A DNA stretch of 64,000 nt, taken from NCBI GenBank assembly GCA_009360345.1, contig SPDP01000002.1, positions 186,001-250,000 of the forward strand. Direction: 5' to 3'. The notes under the pieces were generated by a model. It saw nothing but the letters and a program-made list of their open reading frames with translations, made no database searches and was not told the DNA's origin. The stretch comes from Alcaligenaceae bacterium SAGV5 (GTDB lineage: Bacteria > Pseudomonadota > Gammaproteobacteria > Burkholderiales > Burkholderiaceae_B). This document shows positions 1 through 8,873 of this stretch, piece by piece. Every line of letters begins with the position of its first letter. Position 1 is the stretch's first letter. Made by a program: the position numbers and the translations under genes.

Positions 1-578
1 ACCTGATCATCCGGGTCGAGCCCCTGTTCAACGGCGTCGCGCGCGACGCGCTGGGGCCCTATTGCTTCGAGTCCCTGCGCTATCGTCCCGACGGCACGGA
101 AGATCCCGCTTTCGTCTTCAACCAGCCAGCCACCCGGCATGCGCGCATCCTGCTGGCCGGCGCCAACTTCGGCTGCGGCAGCTCGCGCGAGGGCGCGGTC
201 TGGGCCCTGCTGGCGCTGGGCGTGCGCTGCGTCATCGCGCCCAGTTTCGGCGACATCTTCTACGGCAACTGCTTCCAGAACGGCCTGCTTCCCGTGCGTC
301 TGCCGCGCGCCGGCGTGGAGTCGCTGGCGGCGCAGGCGCGCAACCACCCCGACACTCCCATGACGGTGGATTTGCGCCAGTGCTTCGTGGCCGGCGCCGA
401 CGGCGCGCGCATCGGCTTCGACATCCAGGCCCTGCGCCGCGAGGCCCTGCTCGAAGGACTCGATCCTATCGCGCAGACCTTGAAGCGCAAGGAGCTCATC
501 GACGGCTTCCAGCGGCGGGACGCGTTGCGCCGGCCATGGATACACCACCTTCCATTCACGCCCAAGGAATCGACATGA
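1..578 (+). CDS. LeuD-like dehydratase small subunit, 5' truncated
   Basis: This is the swivel-domain small subunit of a 3-isopropylmalate dehydratase-type hydro-lyase, which completes an aconitase-fold active site with a LeuC-like 4Fe-4S large subunit. The visible 191 residues contain the family block GANFGCGSSREGAVWALLAL followed by VIAPSFGDIFYGNCFQNGLL. Only a few N-terminal residues are missing beyond the window edge. The stop overlaps the start of the next gene as ATGA, so the two are translationally coupled. A LeuD-like subunit coupled to a Bug receptor in an otherwise catabolic stretch suggests a paralogue acting on another hydroxy-diacid such as a citramalate, maleate or homologous substrate, rather than leucine synthesis. 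That substrate assignment is inference. Confidence 0.85.
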   Translation, partial: LIIRVEPLFNGVARDALGPYCFESLRYRPDGTEDPAFVFNQPATRHARILLAGANFGCGSSREGAVWALLALGVRCVIAPSFGDIFYGNCFQNGLLPVRLPRAGVESLAAQARNHPDTPMTVDLRQCFVAGADGARIGFDIQALRREALLEGLDPIAQTLKRKELIDGFQRRDALRRPWIHHLPFTPKEST

Positions 579-1567
579 CGACTTCGTCCTGTTCGCCGGA
601 CATCCGACGCCGCCAGTGGCTGGCCGCGACGGCCGCCCTGGCGCTTTCGCCCGCGCTGCGCGCGCAGGCCACCTATCCTCAGAGGCCCGTCAGGATGATC
701 GTACCCATGCCGCCGGGCGGCGCCACCGACGGCATGGCGCGACTGATCGCGCTGAAGCTGGGCGAACGCTGGGGCCAGAGCGTCGTGGTGGAAAACCGCG
801 CCGGGGCCGGCGCCATCATCGGCACCCAGGCCGTCGCGCGGGCCGCCCCCGACGGCTATACGTTCGGACTGGTCATCAGCTCGCACACCATCAATCCCGC
901 GCTGCGCAGCACGCTGCCCTACGACACGCTGAAGGACTTCACGCCGCTCACGCAGGTCGGCTCGGCGGTGATCGCGCTCGTGGCCCACCCTTCCCTGCCC
1001 GCCGACGACGTGGCGGGACTGATCAAGCTCGTGCGCGCCGAACCCGGACGCCTGCAATACGCATCGCTGGGCATAGGCACGGCCACCCACGTCGCAGGGG
1101 AACTGCTGAAGGTCAAGGCCGGCCTCGACATGCCGCACGTACCCTACAACGGCAGCGCGCCGGCCTACAACGACCTGCTGCCGGGCCGGCTCAAGCTGGG
1201 CTTCGTCATCCTGGAATCAGCGCTGCCCCACATCCAGTCGGGCAGGCTGAAACTGCTGGCCATCGCCAACGGCCAGCGCAGTCCCACACACCCGGATTTC
1301 CCCACCGTAGGGGAAAGCGTGCCGGGCTACGCGTACGAAAGCATCTTCGGTTTCGTGGCGCCGGCCGGCCTGCCCGCGGACGTCGCGCAGAAACTGTCCG
1401 CCGACCTGATCGCGACCATCAAGCGGCCGGACATCGTTCGGCAGTTGAACGCCTGGGGCAACGACGTGGTGGCGTCCACGCCAGCGCAGTTCGACGCCTT
1501 CATCCGCGAGGAAATCGACAGCACCCGCAGCGTGGCCAAGAGCGCCGGGATCACGCTGATGGACTAG
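575..1567 (+). CDS. Bug/TctC-family periplasmic solute receptor
   Basis: A 330-residue periplasmic binding protein of the tripartite tricarboxylate (TctC/Bug) family, which binds carboxylates or amides. The start is the ATG overlapping the preceding stop. The N-terminus has an RRRQW motif before a hydrophobic stretch ending at about residue 28 (ALRAQA), a plausible Tat-type signal peptide. The mature protein shows the hallmark ligand loop MPPGGATDGMAR, then VVVENRAGAGAIIG and PDGYTF. The usual C-terminal PAGLPADVAQKL helix is present. No TctA/TctB membrane partners are adjacent, as is common for Bug genes in Bordetella. Coupling to the dehydratase subunit suggests its ligand is the pathway substrate. 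Confidence 0.9.
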   Translation: MTTSSCSPDIRRRQWLAATAALALSPALRAQATYPQRPVRMIVPMPPGGATDGMARLIALKLGERWGQSVVVENRAGAGAIIGTQAVARAAPDGYTFGLVISSHTINPALRSTLPYDTLKDFTPLTQVGSAVIALVAHPSLPADDVAGLIKLVRAEPGRLQYASLGIGTATHVAGELLKVKAGLDMPHVPYNGSAPAYNDLLPGRLKLGFVILESALPHIQSGRLKLLAIANGQRSPTHPDFPTVGESVPGYAYESIFGFVAPAGLPADVAQKLSADLIATIKRPDIVRQLNAWGNDVVASTPAQFDAFIREEIDSTRSVAKSAGITLMD

Positions 1568-1570
1568 GCT

Positions 1571-1620
1571 GGATCCATGCGTGCCCGGCGGTGCAGGTCT
1601 TGTCCGGGGTGCCGATGCCG
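1571..1620. repeat. Short dispersed repeat, copy 1
   Basis: This intergenic segment between two convergent genes shares GGATCYATGYG and the exact 16-mer CAGGTCTTGTCCGGGG (1594-1609) with positions 59100-59152. In both places it lies just beyond the stop codon of a minus-strand gene. It may be a mobile-element remnant or a family-specific 3'-end element. Function unknown. Confidence 0.5.
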
Positions 1621-1652
1621 GGCCGGGTCAAGAAAATGAATGTCGATTCAGC

Positions 1653-2816
1653 CTAGGGCCAGGGCCGCAGCCACTCCTTCTTCAGGTCGATGCCGAAGCC
1701 GGGCGCGTCCGATGGCCTGACCTTGCCGTCCACCGGCACCTGCACGCCCGGCAGGCGCATCGCTTCGGCCAGCGGGACGCCCACGTCGGATCCCAGCCAG
1801 TATTCGGCGAGCTGGGTTTCCGGCATCGCGAAATGGAAATGCTGGCCGAAGGGCAGGCTGGCGCCCGAATGCGGAAAGGTCGACAGGCCCGCGGCCTCGG
1901 CCAGGGTGTAGACCTTGAGCGCCTCGGTCAGGCCGCCGAACCAGCGCAGGTCCGGTTGCAGCACATCCACGCAGCGGCGGTCTATCAGTTCGCGGAAGGC
2001 ATGCCGGCCCTTGTGGTCTTCCCCGGTGGCGATGGGCAGCGTGGGAACGGCTCGCTTCAACTGCGCGAGGCCGTCGGTATCGTGCGGCATCAGGGGCTCT
2101 TCGATCCAGCGCAGGTGATACGGCAATAGCCGCTCCATGAGCCTCGCCGCGAAATCGACGTTGAAGGACATGACAGGATTGAGCATCAGGTCGGCATTCG
2201 GCCCGACCGTCTCGCGCGCCTTGGCCACCTTCTCTTCCAGGCGGTTGAGGCCTTCCGTGCCTTCTTCGTAGTGGACCGGGTTGCTGACCTTGAAGGCCTT
2301 GAACCCCAACTCCATCGTCCAGTCGAGGTCGTCGCTGGTGCAATAGCAGTCGATCCATTCGCGGCAGGGACCGCCGATCAGGCTGTACACGGGCAACCCC
2401 AGCAGCTTGCCCTTCAGGTCCCACAGCGCGAGGTCGATGCCGCTGCGCGCCACCGAGGCCAGCCCGGTCGCGCCGAAGCGCTGGCACGACCGCCACATGA
2501 GATCGTTCAGGAACTCGGTGGCCAGGCAATCCCGGCCTTCCAGCAGCGGCGCGAAATGCCCCCGGACCAGCGGCGCGATCAGCGTCCCCCAGTGGCACAG
2601 GCCCACGCCCCACGTGCCGTCCTCGGCCGTCACCCGGATCCAGGCCTCGTCGGCGACCTCGCCCGGGATCTTGCGCAACTGGCGCGGGAACTCCGGGTAC
2701 TTGTTGATGGGAAAGGCGCGGCGGGCCGTCTGGTTATAGCTGGGCCGGCGCGGCGGGGTCGACAAGGTCCGGGGTGGCAGTTCGAGTTTGCATATCTCCA
2801 CCGATTGGATCTTCAT
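1653..2816 (-). CDS. Mandelate racemase/muconate lactonizing enzyme family protein, rhamnonate dehydratase-like
   Basis: A 387-residue enolase-superfamily protein, expected to abstract a proton alpha to a carboxylate and dehydrate a sugar acid. The N-terminal capping domain covers about residues 1-135. The barrel domain shows KAFKVSNP (about 173-180), WIEEPL (E239/E240), ATGEDHKG (E266) and FPHSG (H316). This layout resembles L-rhamnonate dehydratases. One odd feature is that the first metal-ligand position reads LMLNP, with Asn213 where the family normally has Asp. Either the metal site is altered or Asn serves as ligand, as it does at another position in glucarate dehydratases. It sits 41 bases downstream of the IclR gene on the same strand and is probably co-transcribed with it. 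Confidence 0.85.
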   Translation of the reverse strand: MKIQSVEICKLELPPRTLSTPPRRPSYNQTARRAFPINKYPEFPRQLRKIPGEVADEAWIRVTAEDGTWGVGLCHWGTLIAPLVRGHFAPLLEGRDCLATEFLNDLMWRSCQRFGATGLASVARSGIDLALWDLKGKLLGLPVYSLIGGPCREWIDCYCTSDDLDWTMELGFKAFKVSNPVHYEEGTEGLNRLEEKVAKARETVGPNADLMLNPVMSFNVDFAARLMERLLPYHLRWIEEPLMPHDTDGLAQLKRAVPTLPIATGEDHKGRHAFRELIDRRCVDVLQPDLRWFGGLTEALKVYTLAEAAGLSTFPHSGASLPFGQHFHFAMPETQLAEYWLGSDVGVPLAEAMRLPGVQVPVDGKVRPSDAPGFGIDLKKEWLRPWP

Positions 2817-2857
2817 GCAGGCACTCCTTGGTGATCGCCCCGGCCTGAACGCAAGGC

Positions 2858-3679
2858 CTAGAGCAGGTGCGAAATCAGCTCCGCCGTGGCCAGCGCCTCG
2901 CCGGCGTCCTTCTTCAGGGCTTCCATGGAGCGCCCGCTCACGCTGAGCGCCCCCACCGGAAAGTCGTTGCGGTCCAGCAGCGGCACGCCTATGCAACTGG
3001 ACGTGGGCGAGTTCTCGCCGTGTTCGGTCGAGTAGCCGCGCTCCCGGATGGCCGCCAGTTCCTGCTCCATGGCGGCAATGGTCGTGATCGTGTTGGGCGC
3101 GCGCGCGACCATGGGACGCGCTTCGAGCAGCGCCCGCGCCTGGTCCGGCGGCATGAACGCGAGCATGGCCTTGCCCAGCGCGCAGCAATGGAGCGGCACC
3201 GAACGGCCGAAGCGGGAATAGATGGTGGGCAGGTTGGGCTTCTCGGTGCCGCCGATGATCAGCACCTGGCCGCGATGCAGGATGCCGAGATTGACCCGTT
3301 CGTTCATTTTCTGGGCCAGGGCCTGCAGATGCGGCAGGGCCTCCAGCCTGAGCCGGTTGTTGTCCAGCAGCGAAGACGCCAGGGGCAGCACGGCAAACCC
3401 GATGCTGACCCGGGCATCGTTGGCGTTCTGCTGGAGAAAGCCCGTGCCGACCAGGGTCTGGACCAGACGGTGCACCGTCGGCCGCGCCAGCCCCACCACC
3501 GCCGCCAGCTCGCCGACCGTGGGCGGATGCTCGCACTGCGCCACCGCTTCGAGCACGGTCAGGGCCTTGCCCAGTGTCTTGACGGCGCTGGGCGAGGCGT
3601 CTTCGCCCTGGCTCCGGTCGCCTTGGATCTTGCCTGTGACTGCTGACACACTCCCTTCCTTTGTCCACATTTTGGACAT
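2858..3679 (-). CDS. IclR-family transcriptional regulator
   Basis: A 273-residue regulator with the IclR architecture. A winged helix-turn-helix lies at about residues 32-90 (TVGELAAVVGLARPTVHRLV), followed by an effector-binding domain to the C-terminus with GMP-like motifs such as GREIP-free variants GYSTEHGENSP and CIGVPLLD. It is divergent from the ABC transporter operon starting at 3817 and upstream of the enolase-superfamily gene. It is therefore the natural candidate to control both. A 5-7-5 palindrome overlaps its start codon, which would suit autoregulation. The ligand is unknown but is probably a sugar acid or aromatic acid, as for other IclR proteins. Confidence 0.88.
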   Translation of the reverse strand: MSKMWTKEGSVSAVTGKIQGDRSQGEDASPSAVKTLGKALTVLEAVAQCEHPPTVGELAAVVGLARPTVHRLVQTLVGTGFLQQNANDARVSIGFAVLPLASSLLDNNRLRLEALPHLQALAQKMNERVNLGILHRGQVLIIGGTEKPNLPTIYSRFGRSVPLHCCALGKAMLAFMPPDQARALLEARPMVARAPNTITTIAAMEQELAAIRERGYSTEHGENSPTSSCIGVPLLDRNDFPVGALSVSGRSMEALKKDAGEALATAELISHLL

Positions 3680-3758
3680 ATAGTCTAAATTTACACCATT
3701 AATGACGTTTTTTATTTTTTCTGTTCATTATTTTTTTGTTTTCATGCTAGATTGAACA
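3662..3758. promoter_or_regulatory. Divergent AT-rich promoter/operator region with palindromes
   Basis: This very AT-rich stretch separates the divergent IclR gene and ABC operon. TGTCC-N7-GGACA (3662-3678) overlaps the IclR start codon. A wider inverted repeat, TGTTCA (3722-3727) and TGAACA (3753-3758), lies nearer the ABC operon. The TGAAC/GTTCA half-site recurs in the IclR-associated promoter at 53476-53490. These are candidate IclR operators; no convincing -35/-10 pair was picked out. Confidence 0.4.
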
Positions 3759-3816
3759 AACAACCAAAAAGACTGGTGGCGACTGTAGCGCGTCACCCGA
3801 TCTGGAGGAAGACACC

Positions 3817-4974
3817 TTGGCCGCAGCGACAGGGCTCCCTTCCGGGAGCGATGTGATCGTACGGGTCGGCGGGCTGACCAAGACCTATCCGGGCGACCGG
3901 AAGGGACATGGCGGCGTGCTGGCAGTGGACGCCGTGGACCTTGCCGTGCGGCGGGGCGAACTGGTGGTCCTGCTGGGCCCGAGCGGCTGCGGCAAGACGA
4001 CCTTGCTGCGCTGTATCGCCGGGCTCGAACAGCCGGCGGGCGGCGAAATCCACATCAACGGCCGCACCGTTTATTCCTCGCGCGACAAGGTCTTCGTCGC
4101 GCCCGAGCATCGCCACATCGGCATGATGTTCCAGTCGTACGCCCTGTGGCCGCACATGACGGTCTTCCAGAACGTGGCGTATCCGCTGGCCTCGCTGGAC
4201 GGCCTCGGCAAGGACGCGGTGCGCGCCCGCGTGGCCGACGTGCTGGAACGCCTGGGCGTGGCGGGGCTGGACCACCGCTACCCGGGCGAACTGAGCGGCG
4301 GACAGCAGCAGCGCGTCGCGCTGGCGCGCGCGCTGGTCGGCTCGCCGTCGGTGATGCTGTTCGACGAACCGCTGTCGAACATCGATGCCAAGGTCAGGCG
4401 GCGGCTGCGCCGCGAACTCAGGGAACTGAAGGCGCAGGCGGATTTCTCCGGCATCTACGTCACCCATGACCAGGAAGAGGCCATGGAACTGGCCGATACG
4501 CTGGCGGTGATGGAGAACGGCCGCATCACCCAGCTGGCCAGCGGACGCGAAGTCTACGAGCACCCCGCCTCGCTGTACGTGGCCGAGTTCGTCGGCGAGA
4601 TCAACCGCGTGCAGGGCCGGGTGGAAACGCTCGCCGGCGATGGCGCGACCGTTTCCACGCCGCTGGGCAGCCTGCCCGTGGCGGGCATGCGCCCGGGCGC
4701 CCGGGCGGGCGATGCGGGATGGCTGACGATACGGCCGGAACGCATCGCCATCGCGCCCGCCGGATCGGCCCCCGCGGATACCGGCCCGCGCTTCTCCGGG
4801 ATCGTGCGGGACGCCATCTATTTCGGCGCCCGCCAGGAGCTGCGCTTCGAGATCGCCGGCATCGTCATGACGGCCTGGACGACGGGACGCGGGCCGATGG
4901 CCGCGCCGGTGCGGCAAGGCGATGCGATCGACGTCACCCTGCCCACCGACGGGCTGCGATGGTTCCCGGCATGA
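3817..4974 (+). CDS. ABC transporter ATP-binding protein, Fbp/Pot type
   Basis: A 385-residue cytoplasmic ATPase that powers the importer made with the next two genes. It has Walker A GPSGCGKTT (about 54-62), signature LSGGQQQR, Walker B VMLFDEPLSN, the switch histidine in YVTHDQEEAME, and a C-terminal TOBE-like domain from about residue 270. The TTG start is chosen because GGAGGA lies 7 bases upstream and the frame has no better ATG. Family members move ferric iron, polyamines, phosphonates or sugars. The downstream dioxygenase and dehydrogenase genes argue for an organic acid-like substrate, which is inference. Confidence 0.9.
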   Translation: MAAATGLPSGSDVIVRVGGLTKTYPGDRKGHGGVLAVDAVDLAVRRGELVVLLGPSGCGKTTLLRCIAGLEQPAGGEIHINGRTVYSSRDKVFVAPEHRHIGMMFQSYALWPHMTVFQNVAYPLASLDGLGKDAVRARVADVLERLGVAGLDHRYPGELSGGQQQRVALARALVGSPSVMLFDEPLSNIDAKVRRRLRRELRELKAQADFSGIYVTHDQEEAMELADTLAVMENGRITQLASGREVYEHPASLYVAEFVGEINRVQGRVETLAGDGATVSTPLGSLPVAGMRPGARAGDAGWLTIRPERIAIAPAGSAPADTGPRFSGIVRDAIYFGARQELRFEIAGIVMTAWTTGRGPMAAPVRQGDAIDVTLPTDGLRWFPA

Positions 4975-5020
4975 GCGCGCCCGCGCGGACGCCCGGAGGG
5001 CGCGGCAGGAGGACACACCC

Positions 5021-6757
5021 ATGAGCGCCTACATGGCCCAGGAGCTTGCGCGGCCGGCCGCCCGCGCGCGCGCCCGCGTGCCGGCCGCCTGGCTGATGGC
5101 GCCGCTGCTGCTGGCGCTGGGCGTGATCGTCTTCTATCCCGTCATCCTGATCGTCGTGCGCGCCGTCGCGCCCGGCGGCCATCCGGACTGGGCCTTGTGG
5201 GGCGACACGCTGTCCGCCCCCGGCCTGCTCGCGGCCGTGCGCAACACCGTCATCCTGGCCGCCACGACGACCGTCATCGCCGTGCCCGTGGGGGTGTTCT
5301 TCGCCTGGCTGATCGAACGCACGGACGCCCGCTGGGGCAGCCTGTCCAGGCTGCTGCCTGTCATTCCGCTCCTGCTGCCTCCGGTCGCCATGGCCATAGG
5401 CTGGCTGTTCCTGGCCGACCCGCGCGCCGGCTTCCTGGCCCGACCGCTGATCGAAATGATGCAGGCGGCGGGCATCGCGGTCGAGGCCGACCAGGTCGCC
5501 ATCCAGAGCTGGGCCGGCCTGGTCTTCCTGTATGCGTTGTGGGCGGTGCCGCACGTGTACGTCATCGCCGCCGCCGCCTTCAGCGGCCTGGACCCGAGCC
5601 TGGAGGAAGCGGCGCGCATGTGCGGCAAGGGCCGCCTGCGCTGCTTCGCGCAGGTCTCGCTGCCCGCCATCCGCCATGCCGTGGGGTCGTCGGTGCTGGT
5701 CTGCGTCATATCGAGCATCGGCCTGTATTCGATCGCCGCGCTGATCGGCAGCGCCGCGCGCATCGAGGTGCTGTCGGTCTACATCTACCGGCTGCTGAAT
5801 TTCTCCTATCCGCCCAAGACCTCGCAGGCCGTCATCATCGGACTGCTGCTGATGGTGGTGATCGCCTCGATCTGGCTGCTCCAGCGGCGCATCGCCGCGC
5901 GCACCGGACATGCGCAGATAGGCGGGATGGGCGTGCGCCCCAATCTCCTGGCACTGGGCGGCTGGCGCTGGCCGGCCCGGCTGGCCGTGCTGCTGTACGT
6001 GCTGCTGACCTCGGTGCTGCCGCTGCTGGCGCTGATCGTGGTCGCGCTGCAACCGTTCTGGCGTTCGCGCATCGTCCTGGCCGATCTCGCGCTCGACAAT
6101 TTCGCGGAATTCGGCGCCTCGTCCGCGGCACGCGACGCGATCTGGAACAGCACCATGCTGGCCATCTGCGCCGCCACCGCCGCGGTCCTGGCCGCGGGGC
6201 TGATCGCCGTCGTGGCGCGCCACGCCGGCGGCCGGCGCGAGCAGGGCCTGGGCATCGTCACCAAGGTGCCCGCCGCCATTCCGCACATCGTCTTCGCGGT
6301 GGGCGTGCTCGTGGCCTTCGGCTTCGCCCCCTTCCGCCTGGGCGGCACCTGGCTGATCCTGCTGCTGGCCTATGTGGCCATCTACCTGCCCACGGCCTCG
6401 ATCGCCGCCGAATCGTCGGTGCAGCAGGTCGGCAACCAGTTGACCGAGGCCTCGCGCATCTTCGGCGCATCGCCGACGCGCACGTTCCGCGCCGTCCAGC
6501 TGCCGCTGATCCTGCCCGGCCTCGCCGCGGGCTGGGCCTCGATCTTCGCGCTGGTGCTGGGGGAACTGAACGCGGCGGCGATCCTGTCGGGCCCCCGCAA
6601 CCCCGTCATCGGCTACCTGATCCTCACCCTGTTCGACAACGGCACTTACTCGCAGCTCGCCGCCATCGGCAGCATCATCGGCGTCGTCTCGGCCATCGCC
6701 GTCTCCGCCGTGCTGCTGCTGGGGCGTCCCCGTTTCGCCCGCTCCGCGACCGCCTAG
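5021..6757 (+). CDS. ABC transporter permease, fused double-domain
   Basis: A 578-residue inner-membrane permease in which two binding-protein-dependent transport domains are fused, as in FbpB-type importers. Each half carries an EAA-type cytoplasmic loop: LEEAARMCGKGRL in the first and LTEASRIFGASPT in the second. About twelve hydrophobic segments are visible. The start is the ATG at 5021 with an AGGAGG ribosome site about 9 bases upstream. It lies between its ATPase and its binding protein, so the operon encodes a complete importer. The substrate cannot be read from the sequence. Confidence 0.9.
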   Translation: MSAYMAQELARPAARARARVPAAWLMAPLLLALGVIVFYPVILIVVRAVAPGGHPDWALWGDTLSAPGLLAAVRNTVILAATTTVIAVPVGVFFAWLIERTDARWGSLSRLLPVIPLLLPPVAMAIGWLFLADPRAGFLARPLIEMMQAAGIAVEADQVAIQSWAGLVFLYALWAVPHVYVIAAAAFSGLDPSLEEAARMCGKGRLRCFAQVSLPAIRHAVGSSVLVCVISSIGLYSIAALIGSAARIEVLSVYIYRLLNFSYPPKTSQAVIIGLLLMVVIASIWLLQRRIAARTGHAQIGGMGVRPNLLALGGWRWPARLAVLLYVLLTSVLPLLALIVVALQPFWRSRIVLADLALDNFAEFGASSAARDAIWNSTMLAICAATAAVLAAGLIAVVARHAGGRREQGLGIVTKVPAAIPHIVFAVGVLVAFGFAPFRLGGTWLILLLAYVAIYLPTASIAAESSVQQVGNQLTEASRIFGASPTRTFRAVQLPLILPGLAAGWASIFALVLGELNAAAILSGPRNPVIGYLILTLFDNGTYSQLAAIGSIIGVVSAIAVSAVLLLGRPRFARSATA

Positions 6758-6786
6758 CGGCCTTCCTTTCCGCAGGAGACCCGACC

Positions 6787-7839
6787 ATGCCGGACCCCGC
6801 TTCTTTCCCTGCCCGCCTGCTTCCCCTCGCCGCCGGCGGACTCGCCCTCGGCGCCGCCCTGGCCGTCTCCCCGCCCGCGTCCGCGCAGCAAGGCAAGGAC
6901 GTGGAACAACCCGCCGCCCTCGTCAAGGCCGCCCAGGCCGAAGGGCAGCTCATGATCTATTCCTCGTCCGACGAGAACCAGAGCAAGACGCTGCTGGCCG
7001 CCTTCGAGAAACGCTATGGCATCAAGGGCAGTTTCATCCGCTTTCCCACCGGCCCGCTGATGCAGCGTTTCTCCACCGAGTACGACGCCAAGGACGTGCG
7101 GGCGGACATCGTCAGCGTCAGTTCCCCCGTGCCGTTCGAGCAGCGTCCGGACCGCTTCGCCAACGTCGACAAATCGGTACTGCCCAACCTGGGCAAGTGG
7201 CCGGAATTCCGCACGGCCGGCAAGCACTTCGTCTGGACCACCGACCTCGTCGCGCTGGCCTACAACACCGAACAGCTGAAACCGCAGGACGTCCCCAAGA
7301 CCTGGTCCGACCTGGCCGATCCGAAATGGAAGGGCAAGTTCCTGCTGACCGATCCGCAGGTGGCCGACAACTACATGGGCTGGCTCGATGCCGTCGAACG
7401 GGCCCAGGGCATGGACCTGCTGCGCAAGCTGGCCGGGCAGAACTACAAGATCACGCAAAGCGGCGCCTCGGGCGCGCAAATGGTGGCCGCGGGCGCCTAC
7501 GTCTTCAACGCCCCCACCTTCGCTTCTTTCTCCGCCCGGCTGCTGGAGAAGAAAGCGCCCATCGCCGTCCAGTACCTGGAAGGACCGGCCATCATGTCGC
7601 CGCGCAGCATCGCCCTCGTCGCCGACGCGCCGCACCCCAACGCGGCCCGGCTCTACCTGAACTGGCTGCTGTCGGAAGAGGCACTCAAGCTGACCTGCTC
7701 GATCAGTCCGACCTCGCTGGCGATGGCGCCGGACAGCAGCCGCGGCTGCATCGCCGTGCGTGGAGGCGTGGAGATGCGCTTCGACGTGCCCGAGGAACGC
7801 AAGCGCGCCCTGGCCAAGGCCCTGGGCGTCGCCCACTGA
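6787..7839 (+). CDS. ABC transporter periplasmic substrate-binding protein, Fbp-like
   Basis: A 350-residue extracellular solute-binding protein (family 1/FbpA-like) with a signal peptide ending near residue 32 (PPASAQQ). The mature N-terminus EGQLMIYSSSDEN and the hinge segment VALAYNTEQL are typical of binding proteins of this class. An AGGAGA ribosome site precedes the ATG. The adjacent paired-tyrosine iron-binding motif of true FbpA proteins is not obvious. Together with the catabolic neighbours, this favours an organic ligand (for example a phosphonate or acidic metabolite) over ferric iron. Ligand unknown. Confidence 0.87.
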   Translation: MPDPASFPARLLPLAAGGLALGAALAVSPPASAQQGKDVEQPAALVKAAQAEGQLMIYSSSDENQSKTLLAAFEKRYGIKGSFIRFPTGPLMQRFSTEYDAKDVRADIVSVSSPVPFEQRPDRFANVDKSVLPNLGKWPEFRTAGKHFVWTTDLVALAYNTEQLKPQDVPKTWSDLADPKWKGKFLLTDPQVADNYMGWLDAVERAQGMDLLRKLAGQNYKITQSGASGAQMVAAGAYVFNAPTFASFSARLLEKKAPIAVQYLEGPAIMSPRSIALVADAPHPNAARLYLNWLLSEEALKLTCSISPTSLAMAPDSSRGCIAVRGGVEMRFDVPEERKRALAKALGVAH

Positions 7840-7866
7840 GCTGCTCACGACGCGGAAGGAGGCGCC

Positions 7867-8871
7867 ATGACACCGATCTGCCAGACTTTCATCGACCACC
7901 CCGCTGCCTGGACCGCGCGCGAACTGGAAAGCCGCCGGGCCCTGGAACGCCCGTTGAAACAGGCCGAACTGGACGACCTCGCCCGGCTGCTGGACGAGAC
8001 CGCCGGCAAGGCGCCGCAGGCCGTCACCCGCGACGACGTCCGCCAGCCCGCGCTGGTCGCGCTGCTGGACGAGTTGCGCGAGACCCTCATGCGCGGGCGC
8101 GGCGCCGTGCTGCTGACCGGCCTGGATCCGGCCCGCCACGATCCCGAACAGCTCGAGCGCATCTACTGGGCGCTGGGCACGCACCTGGGCGAGGCCGCCG
8201 TGCAAAGCCATGCCGGCGACAGGCTGGGCCGGGTCGAACGCGACGACAAGGACCCGGTCGCGCGCGGCTATCGCAGCGCGGGCGAGCTGGTCATGCACAC
8301 CGATTCGTACGAGGTCGTCGGCCTGCAATGCATACGGTCGGCGGCGCACGGCGGGCAGAGCGCGCTGGTCAGTTCGCTGGCCATCCACAACGCGCTGCTG
8401 CGCGAACACCCCGACCTGCTGCCGGCGCTGTACGAGGGCTATTACCTCGCCATTCCCGAGGCGCGGCTGGGCAGCAAGCCCGTCACCGACGAGAAGATCC
8501 CGGTCTTCTGCTGCGTGGACGGACAGGTCAGCTGCATGTACGCGGGCAGCTTCATGCGCGAGGCCGCGAGACAAAAGGGCACGCCCCTGCCCGGCCGGCT
8601 GGCCGAGGCGCTGGAAGCCTTCTCCCGGGCCGCCGAGCGCGAGGACCTGGCGCTGCGCTTCATGCTGGCCCCGGGCGAGATCCTGCTCTGGCACAACTTC
8701 ACCAACCTGCATTCCCGCACCGAATTCGAAGACGACGAACAGCACAGGCGCCTGCTGCTGCGCCTGTGGCTGACCGTCCCGCAGGGGCGCCCCGTCGCCC
8801 CCGAGTTCGGCGTGCGCGGCGCGGCCTATGCCCGCGTCTATCGCGAACGACTATCCTCCGGAGCCGCCTGA
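7867..8871 (+). CDS. TauD/TfdA-like Fe(II)/2-oxoglutarate dioxygenase
   Basis: A 334-residue probable non-heme iron oxygenase of the TauD/clavaminate synthase-like fold. The HxD pair of the facial triad is visible at H144/D146 (VMHTDSYEV). The distal histidine is in TNLHSRTEF (H282), and the 2-oxoglutarate-binding arginine is in HRRLLLRLW (about R295-R299). Such enzymes hydroxylate or cleave organic sulfonates, phosphonates, betaines or aryloxy acids. It sits directly after an ABC importer and is probably the first catabolic step for the imported compound. It is clearly different from the second dioxygenase of the same operon at 12121. Confidence 0.82.
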   Translation: MTPICQTFIDHPAAWTARELESRRALERPLKQAELDDLARLLDETAGKAPQAVTRDDVRQPALVALLDELRETLMRGRGAVLLTGLDPARHDPEQLERIYWALGTHLGEAAVQSHAGDRLGRVERDDKDPVARGYRSAGELVMHTDSYEVVGLQCIRSAAHGGQSALVSSLAIHNALLREHPDLLPALYEGYYLAIPEARLGSKPVTDEKIPVFCCVDGQVSCMYAGSFMREAARQKGTPLPGRLAEALEAFSRAAEREDLALRFMLAPGEILLWHNFTNLHSRTEFEDDEQHRRLLLRLWLTVPQGRPVAPEFGVRGAAYARVYRERLSSGAA

Positions 8872-8873
8872 CC

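Noticed and set aside
3817..7839. Calling the ABC importer a ferric-iron transporter (fbpABC)
   Set aside because: The architecture fits, but the binding protein shows no clear paired-tyrosine iron motif, there is no Fur box, and the operon continues into catabolic enzymes.
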